From contig NZ_CP041242.1 in the NCBI RefSeq assembly GCF_006547045.1, forward strand, positions 1,808,001 through 1,872,000: 64,000 nucleotides of DNA, read 5' to 3'. A model generated the notes under the pieces. The model made no database searches, was not told where the DNA came from, and saw only the letters and a list, made by a program, of their open reading frames with translations. This DNA is from Lysobacter alkalisoli. GTDB lineage: Bacteria; Pseudomonadota; Gammaproteobacteria; Xanthomonadales; Xanthomonadaceae. A program made the position numbers and the translations under genes. Positions 1 to 10,894 of this stretch are shown one piece after another (position 1 is the stretch's first letter; each line of letters begins with the position of its first letter).

Positions 1-1
1 C

Positions 2-166
2 GCCCTAAGCGGCGAGGTGATGCGCCTGCCGGACTGGCAGCTTGGGCGTGAGTGGCGGAGGCGCTACGAGGAAATGGGCCAGCAATTGGGGCAGGGGCGC
101 GAACTGCTCGAAGCGCGCAAGCGGAAAGCGGATAGGCGTGATGGCGCGCACCCTGACAAGTCCTGA
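2..166 (+). CDS. 3' end of a gene entering from the left, possibly rpfC
   Basis: An open frame runs from the window edge to a TGA at 164-166 and gives the last 54 residues of a protein (ends DGAHPDKS). The segment is helical, charged and rich in Arg, Glu and Gln, with no motif I can name. It converges on rpfF. In Xanthomonas the sensor kinase gene rpfC lies convergent to rpfF and ends in an Hpt domain, which would suit a helical tail, so rpfC is the positional guess. That identity rests on synteny alone. Confidence 0.45.
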   Translation, partial: ALSGEVMRLPDWQLGREWRRRYEEMGQQLGQGRELLEARKRKADRRDGAHPDKS

Positions 167-208
167 AATCCTGTCGTCGGCGCCATGGCAAAGCCGGGCA
201 GGGCGAAC

Positions 209-230
209 GGCCCGGTAACAGTACCGGGCC
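209..230. terminator. Hairpin between two convergent genes
   Basis: A perfect 9-bp stem (GGCCCGGTA, loop ACAG, TACCGGGCC) lies between the stop of the left-edge gene and the stop of rpfF. Neither strand has a T-run after it, so it is at best a weak or factor-assisted bidirectional terminator. Confidence 0.4.
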
Positions 231-259
231 TGATCCCCTGCCGACGCCAGCGGCGCCGA

Positions 260-1135
260 TCAGGCCGCCGCCTTGCCCCGCCGGACTTGTGCCCGGACCA
301 GCCGGTCCATGGTCCGCAACGACTTGTCGCCAAGTTGAAGCGCGGTATCCACCCAGGTTTCGGTGATGCGCATCAGCTCGTCCAGCGTTACCGGCTGGGC
401 AAGTTGTCGGACCCGATGCATCGCCGCGCGGGCGTGCGAGATGCGACGATTGGCGCGGATCACGTCCTCTACCGCCGCCACGCCTTCGCCACGAGGTACC
501 AGCACGTCGACCAGCCCCATCTGGTGCATCTGCTGGCTGGTGTACACATTGCCTTCAAGCATGAGCTTCTCGGCCTGATGCGGCGGGATCCGCTTGCACA
601 GGAACGAATAGGCTCCCATGCCCGGGAACAGGTCGAAGAGCACTTCCGGCAGCCCCATCAGCGCATCTTCCTCGGCGACGATGGTGTGGCAGCTCAGCGC
701 CGCCTCGAATCCACCGCCCAGTGCGTCGCCCTGGACCAGGGCAATGCTGTGCGCGCCGGCGTTCAGGCCGACATGGAAGGCATATACGCCGCGCACGCAC
801 TGGCTGGCGTAATTCAACAGCCCCTGGCGGTCACGTGCGCGGATCAACCGACAGAACAGCTCCAGGTCGCCACCGAGGTTGAAGGCATGGCTGTCGGACG
901 CCAGAACGACATGCGGCAGGCTCGTGTTGCCGTGGGTACGGGCCGCTTGCAGTTTCAGCCCGAGGCTGCGCTGATAGTCGAGGATGTCGTCCACCAGTGC
1001 AGGCGTGAAGCAGGCGCGATGGCCCGGCAGGGTATCGGCGTGCATGAAGCACCAGTGCACATCGCGCTGGGGTTCCTCGATTACACGCAGGGTCGGACCG
1101 GCATTGGGCCGGGAGAAGGGGTGGACAGCAGACAT
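260..1135 (-). CDS. rpfF: DSF (diffusible signal factor) synthase RpfF
   Basis: RpfF is a crotonase-fold enzyme that makes cis-2-unsaturated fatty acid quorum signals from acyl-ACP by hydrolysis and dehydration. The 291-residue product starts MSAVHPF, as known RpfF proteins do; the longer frame upstream is discarded. A GGAGG ribosome-binding site lies about 8 bases before this ATG. The oxyanion-hole region FNLGGDL is at about 85-91. The two glutamates that correspond to the catalytic pair are E144 (GGGFEAALS) and E164 (GLPEVLFDLF). Length and motifs match the family closely. Upstream on the same strand is rpfB, but a terminator lies between them, so rpfF probably has its own promoter in the 240-bp gap. 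Confidence 0.96.
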   Translation of the reverse strand: MSAVHPFSRPNAGPTLRVIEEPQRDVHWCFMHADTLPGHRACFTPALVDDILDYQRSLGLKLQAARTHGNTSLPHVVLASDSHAFNLGGDLELFCRLIRARDRQGLLNYASQCVRGVYAFHVGLNAGAHSIALVQGDALGGGFEAALSCHTIVAEEDALMGLPEVLFDLFPGMGAYSFLCKRIPPHQAEKLMLEGNVYTSQQMHQMGLVDVLVPRGEGVAAVEDVIRANRRISHARAAMHRVRQLAQPVTLDELMRITETWVDTALQLGDKSLRTMDRLVRAQVRRGKAAA

Positions 1136-1314
1136 GGCGGAACCTCCGTGCAGGAGCCGTCCCGGCCGGTCGCGTTGAACAGGACGGCAGAAGGTGATGG
1201 AGAAATGCGTCCGACGGGTCGATTCTATGCCTGTAATCGGGCGCGCGTGCCAGTGGGGCACCGGTTCTGCTGAATAGGCACCCGGACGGCAGATGGCCTG
1301 CCGGGCAGGGAAAT

Positions 1315-1345
1315 GAAAAAAGCCCGCATGAGAAGCCATGCGGGC
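1315..1345 (-). terminator. Rho-independent terminator of rpfB
   Basis: A perfect 9-bp stem (GCCCGCATG, 6-base loop, CATGCGGGC; 1322-1345) is followed on the minus strand by six T residues (AAAAAA at 1316-1321 on the plus strand). It sits 34 bp past the rpfB stop and before rpfF, so it should separate the two transcripts. Confidence 0.85.
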
Positions 1346-1378
1346 GCAGATGAAGGGACAGGATGGGCTTTGGCCGGA

Positions 1379-3058
1379 TCAGGCGCGAGGAACCTCGTCG
1401 CGCAGCTCCCGGCGCAGGATCTTGCCCACGTTGGTCTTGGGAAGTTCGGTCCGGAACTCGACGATGCGCGGGTGCTTGTAGCCGGTCAGATGCTCGCGGG
1501 CGTGGGCCTTGACCTGGTCCTCGGTGAGATCGGGGTCCTTCTTCACGATCACGACCTTGACGATCTCACCGGACTTCTCGTCCGGCACGCCGACCGCGGC
1601 GACTTCCAGTACGCCCGGCATCATCGCGATCACGTCCTCGACCTCGTTCGGGTATACGTTGAAGCCGGACACCAGGATCATGTCCTTCTTGCGGTCGACG
1701 ATATAGAAATAGCCCTGCTCGTCCATCCGCGCCATGTCGCCAGTGTGCAGCCAGCCGTCGGCATCGATGGCCGCGGCGGTTTCTTCCGGGCGCTGCCAGT
1801 AGCCCTTCATCACCTGCGGACCCTTGATGCACAGTTCGCCGACCTCGCCGACCGGGAGGATCCGGCCGTCCTCGTCCTTGATGCAGGCATCGGTGGACGG
1901 GATCGGCAGGCCGATCGCGCCGTTGTAATCCTTCAGGTCCATTGGATTGATGCAGGCCGCAGGCGAGGTCTCGGTCAGGCCATAGGCCTCGACCAGGGTG
2001 CAGCCGGTGGCCTGCTTCCAGCGGTCGGCAACGGAGCGCTGCACGGCCATGCCGCCACCCAGGGTCAGGTGCAGGGCCGAGAAGTCGATCTCATCGAAGC
2101 CGGGTGTGTTGAGCAGGCCGTTGAACAGGGTGTTGACGCCGGTGATCGCGGTGAAGCGCACGCTCTTCAGCTCCTTGACGAAGCCGGGCATGTCGCGCGG
2201 ATTGGTGATCAGATGGTTGAGACCGCCGAACTTCATGAATACCAGACCGTTCGCCGTCAATGCGAAGATGTGGTACAGCGGCAGCGCGGTGATGATGACT
2301 TCCTCGCCGGGCTTGACCCCGGTACCGACCCAGGTCGCCGCCTGCTGCATGTTGGCGACCATGTTGCGGTGGGTCAGCATCGCACCCTTGGCCACGCCGG
2401 TGGTGCCGCCGGTGTACTGCAGAAAGGCGATGTCGTCGGGGGTAATGCTGCTCTCGGGCAAGGCGTGTTTCGCGCCCAGCGACAAAGTAGCCTTGAAGCG
2501 GATCGCGCCCGGGATGTTGTAGTCGGGCACCATCTTCTTGATGTACTTGAGCACGAAGTTGACGATCGCCCCCTTCGGGAAGCCGAGCATGTCGCCCAGA
2601 CCGGTGGTGACGACCTGCTGGACCTGGGTGTCGGGGAGCACTTCCTGCACGGTATGGGCGAAGTTGTCGAGCACCAGGATCGCTTTCGCGCCCGAGTCCG
2701 TCAGTTGGTGCCGCAGCTCGCGGGCGGTGTACATCGGGTTGGTGTTGACCACGGTCAGGCCGGCGCGCAGCACGCCGAAGGTCGCGATCGGATACTGCAG
2801 GCAGTTGGGCAGCATGATCGCCACCCGGTCGCCCTTCTTGAGCTTGAGCTCGCCCAGCAGGTAGGCGGCAAAATGGCGGCTGGCCTCGTCGATCTCGGCA
2901 TAGGTCATGCTCTTGCCGAGATTGGAAAACGCCGGGCGCTGGCTGAAATGACTGATCGCGTTCTCGAGGACGGAAACGACGGAGGGAAACTCGTCGACGT
3001 CGATCGTCGCCGGGACGCCTTCTGGATACTGTTTCAGCCACGGACGCTCTGCAGTCAT
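1379..3058 (-). CDS. rpfB: Long-chain fatty acyl-CoA ligase RpfB (FadD type)
   Basis: This adenylate-forming enzyme joins fatty acids to CoA with ATP; in xanthomonads RpfB is linked to DSF turnover and fatty acid recycling. The 559-residue product starts MTAERPWLKQYPEG, with a G-rich ribosome-binding site upstream; a 32-residue upstream extension is unlikely. It carries the AMP-binding P-loop YTGGTTGVAKG, the EAYGLTETSP motif, GWLHTGDMA and the C-terminal catalytic Lys context NVGKILRRELR. It lies upstream of rpfF on the same strand, as in the Xanthomonas rpf cluster. Confidence 0.94.
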   Translation of the reverse strand: MTAERPWLKQYPEGVPATIDVDEFPSVVSVLENAISHFSQRPAFSNLGKSMTYAEIDEASRHFAAYLLGELKLKKGDRVAIMLPNCLQYPIATFGVLRAGLTVVNTNPMYTARELRHQLTDSGAKAILVLDNFAHTVQEVLPDTQVQQVVTTGLGDMLGFPKGAIVNFVLKYIKKMVPDYNIPGAIRFKATLSLGAKHALPESSITPDDIAFLQYTGGTTGVAKGAMLTHRNMVANMQQAATWVGTGVKPGEEVIITALPLYHIFALTANGLVFMKFGGLNHLITNPRDMPGFVKELKSVRFTAITGVNTLFNGLLNTPGFDEIDFSALHLTLGGGMAVQRSVADRWKQATGCTLVEAYGLTETSPAACINPMDLKDYNGAIGLPIPSTDACIKDEDGRILPVGEVGELCIKGPQVMKGYWQRPEETAAAIDADGWLHTGDMARMDEQGYFYIVDRKKDMILVSGFNVYPNEVEDVIAMMPGVLEVAAVGVPDEKSGEIVKVVIVKKDPDLTEDQVKAHAREHLTGYKHPRIVEFRTELPKTNVGKILRRELRDEVPRA

Positions 3059-3265
3059 ACAACCCCCCGGGTTCTTGGTCATGGAGCCTTGCGTCGCAGG
3101 CGGCTTGGCGTGCGTGCGTAGGCGTACGGTGTCAGGATTGGAGCATAGGCCCAAAGGGGTGGCAAGGTTGAGTGCAGCATTTGATCGCTGTCGCAGAGCA
3201 TGGCGTGCTTGCTGCGTATTCGCGTCCGGATCGAATAGCCTGAGCCGCCGCCGGGAGCTCCTGGA

Positions 3266-3712
3266 ATGATCGGAAATCGACTGTGGTTCTGGTTCGCAGG
3301 CGGTCTGCTATGTCTCACCCTGGCACTGCCGGGCTGCTCGCGGCAGCCTCCCGAACAGGCACTGCGTGCCGCCATCGACGAGCTTCGGCAGGCGATCGAG
3401 TCGCGCGACGCGAGGAGTCTCGACAACCGGCTTGCCGATGATTTCATCGGTCCGGATGGCATGGACGGCGAGGGCGCCGCGCGGACGGCCCGGCTGATGT
3501 TCCTGCGCTACAGGAATGTCGGAGTCACCCTCGGTCCTGCCGATGTGTCGATCAACGACCGGCACGCGACCGTCCGCGTGGAAGCGATGCTGACCGGCGG
3601 GCAAGGGCGCGTGCTGCCGGATGCGGTGCGGGTCTACGAGGTCGAAAGTGGCTGGCGGCTGGATGGCGACAAGTGGGTGCTGACCAGCATTCGCTGGGAA
3701 GACGGGCGGTAG
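3266..3712 (+). CDS. Conserved lipoprotein, NTF2-like fold suspected
   Basis: The 148-residue product has a lipoprotein signal: a basic N-terminus, a hydrophobic stretch (WFWFAGGLLCLTLAL) and lipobox LPGC, with the lipidated Cys near residue 24. A helical start (QALRAAIDELRQAIESRD) leads into strands of the DDFIGPDG and RVYEVESGWRLDGDKWVLTS kind, which recall small NTF2/SnoaL-like proteins. It is transcribed divergently from rpfB and converges on acnA. Its function is unknown, and the fold is my inference. Confidence 0.75.
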   Translation: MIGNRLWFWFAGGLLCLTLALPGCSRQPPEQALRAAIDELRQAIESRDARSLDNRLADDFIGPDGMDGEGAARTARLMFLRYRNVGVTLGPADVSINDRHATVRVEAMLTGGQGRVLPDAVRVYEVESGWRLDGDKWVLTSIRWEDGR

Positions 3713-3760
3713 CCACCCTGCTGAAATGGACCGATGAAGGTGCTGGCTTGTCCATCGCCG

Positions 3761-3782
3761 GCCCTTCCCCTCGGGAAAGGGC
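3761..3782. other. Imperfect hairpin between lipoprotein gene and acnA
   Basis: GCCCTTCCC and GGGAAAGGGC form an imperfect stem around CTC between the two convergent genes. There is no T-run on either side. It may be a weak transcription stop or a decayed repeat. Confidence 0.3.
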
Positions 3783-3802
3783 TCACAGGAAGCGGGGCGC
3801 GC

Positions 3803-6577
<2,775 letters not shown>

Positions 6578-6709
6578 GGGGGACTCCGTTGGCGTGTGGC
6601 TGGCGGACTTCGTACATCAGTCCGGGCAATTATCCGGGCTGCCCGTTAAGATCGCGCGCCCGGCGGGATTCCTGCAGGGAAGCGCGTGCAACGGGACCAG
6701 TATGACGGA

Positions 6710-6744
6710 TTGAGTATGCATGGAAAAGTATGTATTATTCATGC
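6710..6744 (+). promoter_or_regulatory. Sigma-70 promoter with overlapping palindrome, upstream of vapBC
   Basis: A -35 box TTGAGT (6710-6715) and a -10 box TATTAT (6733-6738) are separated by exactly 17 bp. An inverted repeat, GCATG (6718-6722) and CATGC (6740-6744), extendable to TAnGCATGnA half-sites, overlies the spacer and -10. This suits autorepression by the AbrB-type antitoxin encoded 22 bp downstream. The promoter is clear from sequence; the operator role is inferred. Confidence 0.7.
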
Positions 6745-6766
6745 CTACCGACCGAGAGCGAAAAAG

Positions 6767-7012
6767 ATGGAAGCCACTGTTGCCGAACGCGGGCAGATCA
6801 CCCTGCCCAAGGCCGTGCGCGACGCCCTGGGGCTGACCAAGGGCACCACGCTGAAGGTCGAGCTCGATGGCAGCCGCATCATCCTGCGCAAGAATGTCGA
6901 TGACGCGATCTCGCGTGCCCGCGGGCGCTTCAAGCTGCCCGCCGGCGTCAGTACCGATGATGTGATGCGCGAGCTGCGCGGGCGAGCCCCCGGCGATCCG
7001 ACGGATGCCTGA
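6767..7012 (+). CDS. vapB: VapB-type antitoxin, AbrB/SpoVT DNA-binding fold
   Basis: The 81-residue product starts MEATVAERGQITLPKAVRDAL, the standard swapped-hairpin AbrB/MazE beginning, which fixes the start over a longer frame. The first 45 residues form the DNA-binding part; the C-terminal tail (FKLPAGVSTDDVMRELRG) would wrap and neutralise the toxin. It precedes a PIN-domain toxin gene, is expected to repress its own promoter, and to be degraded by proteases such as Lon or Clp. Confidence 0.88.
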   Translation: MEATVAERGQITLPKAVRDALGLTKGTTLKVELDGSRIILRKNVDDAISRARGRFKLPAGVSTDDVMRELRGRAPGDPTDA

Positions 7013-7028
7013 TGCGGATCCGCCGCCC

Positions 7029-7454
7029 ATGATCGCCATCGACACTTCGGTGCTCATCGACCTGCTGGGCGACGACGAGGCCATGGCCGACGCCGCCGAG
7101 GGCTGCGTGCGCGAGGCTCTGGCCCGCGGTCCCGTGGTGCTCTGCGACGTGGTCGTCAGCGAGATCACCGCCGGCCTGGGCCACGGTGCCGACATCATGG
7201 ACGTGGTCGAGGAAATGGGCATGAGTTTTCTGCCGGTGGAGCGTCGTTCCGCGATCCGTGCCGGCGAGATGCAGCGGCGCTACAACGAGCGTCGTCGCAA
7301 GCGCGGCCTGGCGGTCGCGTCGCCGCGCACGGTGCCTGACTTCATCGTCGGCGCGCACGCGATGCTCCAATGCAGCGCCCTGATCACCCGCGACTCCGGC
7401 TTTTTCCGCGATTACTTCAAGGGACTGAAGGTGATCGTGCCTGCCGTTTCCTGA
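7029..7454 (+). CDS. vapC: VapC-type toxin, PIN-domain ribonuclease
   Basis: PIN-domain toxins are Mg-dependent RNases that cut tRNA or rRNA. From MIAIDTSVLIDLL the product has 141 residues. Acidic metal ligands are visible: D5 in the first motif, the Glu in VVSEITAG, the Asp in VPDFIVGAHA and the Asp in TRDSGFF. An alternative ATG at 7005 would overlap vapB by 8 bp and add eight residues (MPDADPPP). I prefer the inner start because the fold begins there, but coupling with vapB is possible. The pair sits between acnA and acnB. Confidence 0.87.
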   Translation: MIAIDTSVLIDLLGDDEAMADAAEGCVREALARGPVVLCDVVVSEITAGLGHGADIMDVVEEMGMSFLPVERRSAIRAGEMQRRYNERRRKRGLAVASPRTVPDFIVGAHAMLQCSALITRDSGFFRDYFKGLKVIVPAVS

Positions 7455-7515
7455 TTTCACCGATTCGAACCCCTCGATCCGAACTGCCTCCCTCTGAACT
7501 TCCCCGGAGAACCCC

Positions 7516-10122
7516 ATGCTGGAAGCCTACCGCCACCACGCCGACGAACGCGCCGCCCTCGGCATTCCCCCGCTGCCGCTGACCGCGGAGCAGACTGCCG
7601 AGCTCATCGAGCTTCTCAAGAACCCGCCGACCGGTGAGGGCGCGGCTTCCGAAAGCGAGTTCCTGCTCGATCTGCTGGTCAACCGCGTCCCGGCCGGCGT
7701 CGACGATGCGGCCAAGGTCAAGGCCTCCTACCTGGCCGCGGTCGCCCATGGCAGCGAGCAGAACGCGCTGATCAGCCGCGCACGTGCGACCGAACTGCTC
7801 GGCACCATGCTGGGCGGCTACAACATCCTCCCGCTGGTCGAACTGCTTGATGACGCCGAGCTCGGCGCGATCGCCGCCGAGGCGTTGAAGAAGACCCTGC
7901 TGGTGTTCGACGCATTCCACGACGTGAAGGAGAAGGCGGACAAGGGCAATGCGAACGCGAAGGCCGTGCTGCAGAGCTGGGCCGACGCGGAGTGGTTCAC
8001 CAGCCGTCCCGAAGTGCCGGAGAGCCTGACCATCACCGTGTTCAAGGTGCCGGGCGAGACCAACACCGACGACCTGTCGCCGGCCCCGGACGCGACCACC
8101 CGCCCCGACATCCCGATGCACGCGCTGGCGATGCTGAAGAACAGGCGCGACGGCGCTCCGTTCGAGCCGGAGGAGGACGGCAAGCGTGGCCCGATCCAGG
8201 CCATCGCCGACCTCAAGGCCAAGGGCCACCTGGTCGCCTACGTCGGCGACGTGGTCGGTACCGGTTCGAGCCGCAAGTCGGCGACCAACTCGGTGCTGTG
8301 GTGGACCGGGGAGGACATCCCGTTCGTCCCGAACAAGCGCTTCGGCGGTGTTTGCCTGGGCAGCAAGATCGCGCCGATCTTCTACAACACCATGGAAGAC
8401 GCCGGCGCGTTGCCGATCGAACTCGACGTGTCGAAGATGGAAATGGGCGACGTCATCGAGCTGCGCCCGTACGAGGGCAAGGCGCTGAAGGACGGCGAGG
8501 TGATCGCCGAGTTCGCGCTCAAGTCCGAAGTGCTGCTGGACGAGGTCCGCGCCGGCGGCCGTATCCCGCTGATCGTCGGCCGCGGCCTGACCGCCAGGGC
8601 GCGCGAGGCGCTGGGGCTGGAGCCATCGACCCTGTTCCGCCTGCCGGTCAACCCGGAAGACAGCGGCAAGGGCTTCACCCTGGCGCAGAAGATGGTCGGC
8701 CGCGCCTGTGGACTTCCGGAGGGGCAGGGCATCCGCCCGGGCACCTACTGCGAGCCGCGCATGACCTCAGTCGGTTCGCAGGACACCACCGGCCCGATGA
8801 CCCGCGACGAGCTCAAGGACCTGGCCTGCCTCGGCTTCTCTGCCGACCTTGTCATGCAGTCGTTCTGCCACACCGCGGCCTACCCCAAGCCGGTCGACGT
8901 CAAGACCCACCACACCCTGCCGGAGTTCATCTCCAACCGCGGCGGCATCTCGCTGCGTCCGGGCGACGGCATCATCCACAGCTGGCTCAACCGCATGCTG
9001 CTGCCCGACACCGTCGGCACCGGCGGCGACAGTCATACCCGCTTCCCGATCGGCATCTCGTTCCCGGCCGGTTCGGGCCTGGTCGCGTTCGCCGCCGCTA
9101 CTGGCGTGATGCCGCTGGACATGCCTGAGTCGGTGCTGGTGCGTTTCAAGGGCAAGTTGCAACCGGGCGTCACCCTGCGTGACCTGGTGCATGCGATCCC
9201 GCTGTACGCGATCAGGCAGGGCTTGCTGACGGTCGAGAAGCAGGGCAAGAAGAACATCTTCTCCGGTCGCATTCTCGAGATCGAGGGCCTGCCGGATCTC
9301 AAGATCGAGCAGGCTTTCGAGCTGGCCGATGCCTCGGCCGAGCGCTCGGCCGCCGGTTGCACGGTCAAGCTCGACAAGGCCCCGATCATCGAATACCTCA
9401 ACAGCAACATCGCGCTGTTGAAGTGGATGATCGCCGAGGGCTACAAGGACGCCCGCTCGCTGCAGCGCCGGATCGAGAAGATGGAAGCCTGGCTGGCCGA
9501 CCCACAGTTGCTGGAGCCGGACGCCGACGCCGAGTACGCCGCGACCATCGAGATCGACCTCGACCAGATCGTCGAGCCGATCGTGTGCTGCCCGAACGAC
9601 CCGGACGACGCCAAGACCCTGTCCGATGTCGCCGGAGACAAGATCGACGAGGTCTTCATCGGCTCGTGCATGACCAACATCGGTCACTTCCGTGCTGCGG
9701 CCAAACTGCTGGAAGGCAAGCGCGACATCCCGACCCGCCTGTGGGTCGCGCCGCCGACCAAGATGGACGCGGCCGAACTGACCAAGGAAGGCCACTACGG
9801 CACCTTCGGCGCAGCCGGTGCGCGCATGGAGATGCCGGGCTGTTCGCTGTGCATGGGCAACCAGGCCCAGGTTCGCGAGGGCGCCACGGTGATGTCCACC
9901 AGCACCCGCAACTTCCCCAATCGCCTCGGCCGAGGTGCCAACGTCTATCTCGGTTCGGCCGAGCTGGCCGCGATCTGCTCGCGTCTTGGCCGCATTCCGA
10001 CCCGTGAGGAGTACCTGGCCGACATCGGCGTGATCAACGACAAGGGTGACGAGATCTACCGCTACATGAACTTCGACCAGATCGAGGAGTACAGGGACGT
10101 GGCCGACACCGTCGGCGCCTGA
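7516..10122 (+). CDS. acnB: Aconitate hydratase B
   Basis: This is the bifunctional aconitase / 2-methylisocitrate dehydratase of the TCA and methylcitrate cycles. The 868-residue protein starts [16 protein letters not shown], as AcnB does, with a GGAG site before it. The helical N-terminal domain is followed by the swivel domain ([16 protein letters not shown]) and the [4Fe-4S] region ([12 protein letters not shown] and [12 protein letters not shown]). The order of domains is that of AcnB, distinct from AcnA. A strong terminator follows. Confidence 0.96.
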   Translation: MLEAYRHHADERAALGIPPLPLTAEQTAELIELLKNPPTGEGAASESEFLLDLLVNRVPAGVDDAAKVKASYLAAVAHGSEQNALISRARATELLGTMLGGYNILPLVELLDDAELGAIAAEALKKTLLVFDAFHDVKEKADKGNANAKAVLQSWADAEWFTSRPEVPESLTITVFKVPGETNTDDLSPAPDATTRPDIPMHALAMLKNRRDGAPFEPEEDGKRGPIQAIADLKAKGHLVAYVGDVVGTGSSRKSATNSVLWWTGEDIPFVPNKRFGGVCLGSKIAPIFYNTMEDAGALPIELDVSKMEMGDVIELRPYEGKALKDGEVIAEFALKSEVLLDEVRAGGRIPLIVGRGLTARAREALGLEPSTLFRLPVNPEDSGKGFTLAQKMVGRACGLPEGQGIRPGTYCEPRMTSVGSQDTTGPMTRDELKDLACLGFSADLVMQSFCHTAAYPKPVDVKTHHTLPEFISNRGGISLRPGDGIIHSWLNRMLLPDTVGTGGDSHTRFPIGISFPAGSGLVAFAAATGVMPLDMPESVLVRFKGKLQPGVTLRDLVHAIPLYAIRQGLLTVEKQGKKNIFSGRILEIEGLPDLKIEQAFELADASAERSAAGCTVKLDKAPIIEYLNSNIALLKWMIAEGYKDARSLQRRIEKMEAWLADPQLLEPDADAEYAATIEIDLDQIVEPIVCCPNDPDDAKTLSDVAGDKIDEVFIGSCMTNIGHFRAAAKLLEGKRDIPTRLWVAPPTKMDAAELTKEGHYGTFGAAGARMEMPGCSLCMGNQAQVREGATVMSTSTRNFPNRLGRGANVYLGSAELAAICSRLGRIPTREEYLADIGVINDKGDEIYRYMNFDQIEEYRDVADTVGA

Positions 10123-10150
10123 TCCGCTCCAGCTCCCTCGCCGCTATAGA

Positions 10151-10184
10151 ACCAAGCCCGGCCCCGGCCGGGCTTGGTTTTTTT
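10151..10184 (+). terminator. Rho-independent terminator of acnB
   Basis: The stem ACCAAGCCCGGCC / GGCCGGGCTTGGT closes on a minimal loop and is followed by a run of T residues, 28 bp after the acnB stop. It is a textbook intrinsic terminator and ends the rpf/aconitase block. Confidence 0.93.
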
Positions 10185-10361
10185 ATGGTTCTTCTCCCAA
10201 GTGAGGGGAGCGCGCCTTCAGCGAAGGCGTGGACGCTGCCGCTTGCGTTCGATCGCCGGTTCTCGCCGCTGTCTGGCTGTCCCGACGCGACCTGCCGGCC
10301 TTGACGACGAATGTCCTCCCTGGGATTTCGCTTCTGGAACCACCGGTCATGTCCGAACGCC

Positions 10362-10452
10362 GGGGGCGAAGGCCCTTGGGTATGAATGTCCCCCGGCGCC
10401 GGCCTTGGCCGGCACCTCCTCCTTGATTTCACACCCAAGGGCCTTCGCCCCC
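10362..10452. repeat. Nested palindromic element, 20-bp perfect arms
   Basis: A perfect 20-bp inverted repeat (10362-10381 and 10433-10452, arm GGGGGCGAAGGCCCTTGGGT) encloses a second, smaller palindrome (GCCGGCCTTGGCCGGC, 10398-10413). It lies in the gap after acnB. No copy of the arms was recognised elsewhere in the window. Confidence 0.75.
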
Positions 10453-10537
10453 AGCGCTCCAGTCATCCAACAGATCCGGCGCTTGCCCCGATCAGGAGAA
10501 CAATCTTTTTTGGCTCTAGTGCGGGAACGCCTGCGCG

Positions 10538-10643
10538 GAAGCCGGTGGCTCTGCCTTTGCGGGACACGCGTGAATCCATCCATGGAGCTCTTCCGCGACA
10601 TCCATGTCGCGGACGGTCCCGCAAAGGCAGAGCCACCGGCTTC
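10538..10643. repeat. Dispersed nested palindromic repeat, copy 1
   Basis: A perfect 28-bp inverted repeat (10538-10565 / 10616-10643) encloses a 50-bp centre that begins ACGCGTGAATCCATCCATGG and contains an inner hairpin (TCCGCGACAT-CC-ATGTCGCGGA). The same plan, with the same centre but unrelated arms, recurs at 27545-27652. This is typical of intergenic mobile palindromes rather than a terminator. Confidence 0.85.
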
Positions 10644-10894
10644 TGGACACGTGGCCGGCGCTTGGGGAAAAGCCACCCGAAGCCGCCATCCCCGAGGGGG
10701 GAGAAGAACTCTCTTTGCGGGGTCTCCTGAGCTGGACACGGATGGCGTTGGGTGTGCGATGGAACCACTTTTTGTCCGTTTTCTGCCGGCGCCAGCGTTG
10801 AACAACGCGTGGGAACGGGGGATGGCGCCGGCGCAGCCGGGCACTCCCGTGTCGAGGACTCGAGGAGCACGACCAGTAACGGGAGCATCGCAAC

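Larger units (their letters stand above)
10185..10894. other. 710-bp gene-free region with nested palindromes
   Basis: No convincing coding frame is seen: those present lack homology-like composition and run through the repeats. It contains two nested palindromic elements (listed separately) and a 10-bp inverted repeat (GCCGGCGCCA ... TGGCGCCGGC) near 10786-10835. The leader and promoter of the following biosynthetic operon should lie in the last 200 bp, but I find no clear -35/-10 pair. A GGGAG ribosome-binding site is at 10881-10885. Confidence 0.6.

Noticed and set aside
185-1273. Plus-strand frame opposite rpfF
   Set aside because: rpfF on the minus strand is unambiguous by catalytic residues and length; the frame is its mirror.
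1313-3121. Long open frame on the plus strand opposite rpfB, and similar long frames opposite acnA (4469-6649), clpA (21575-24064), ftsK (27804-30293) and napA (35811-38144)
   Set aside because: They are mirror frames produced by high GC at third positions. Their translations are rich in Arg, Gly, His and Val repeats without folds, and the opposite strand holds a recognised gene in each case.
10185-10894. Open frames across the region between acnB and the KAS III-like gene
   Set aside because: They run through perfect palindromes and end at arbitrary points; no signal peptide, motif or ribosome-binding site supports them.
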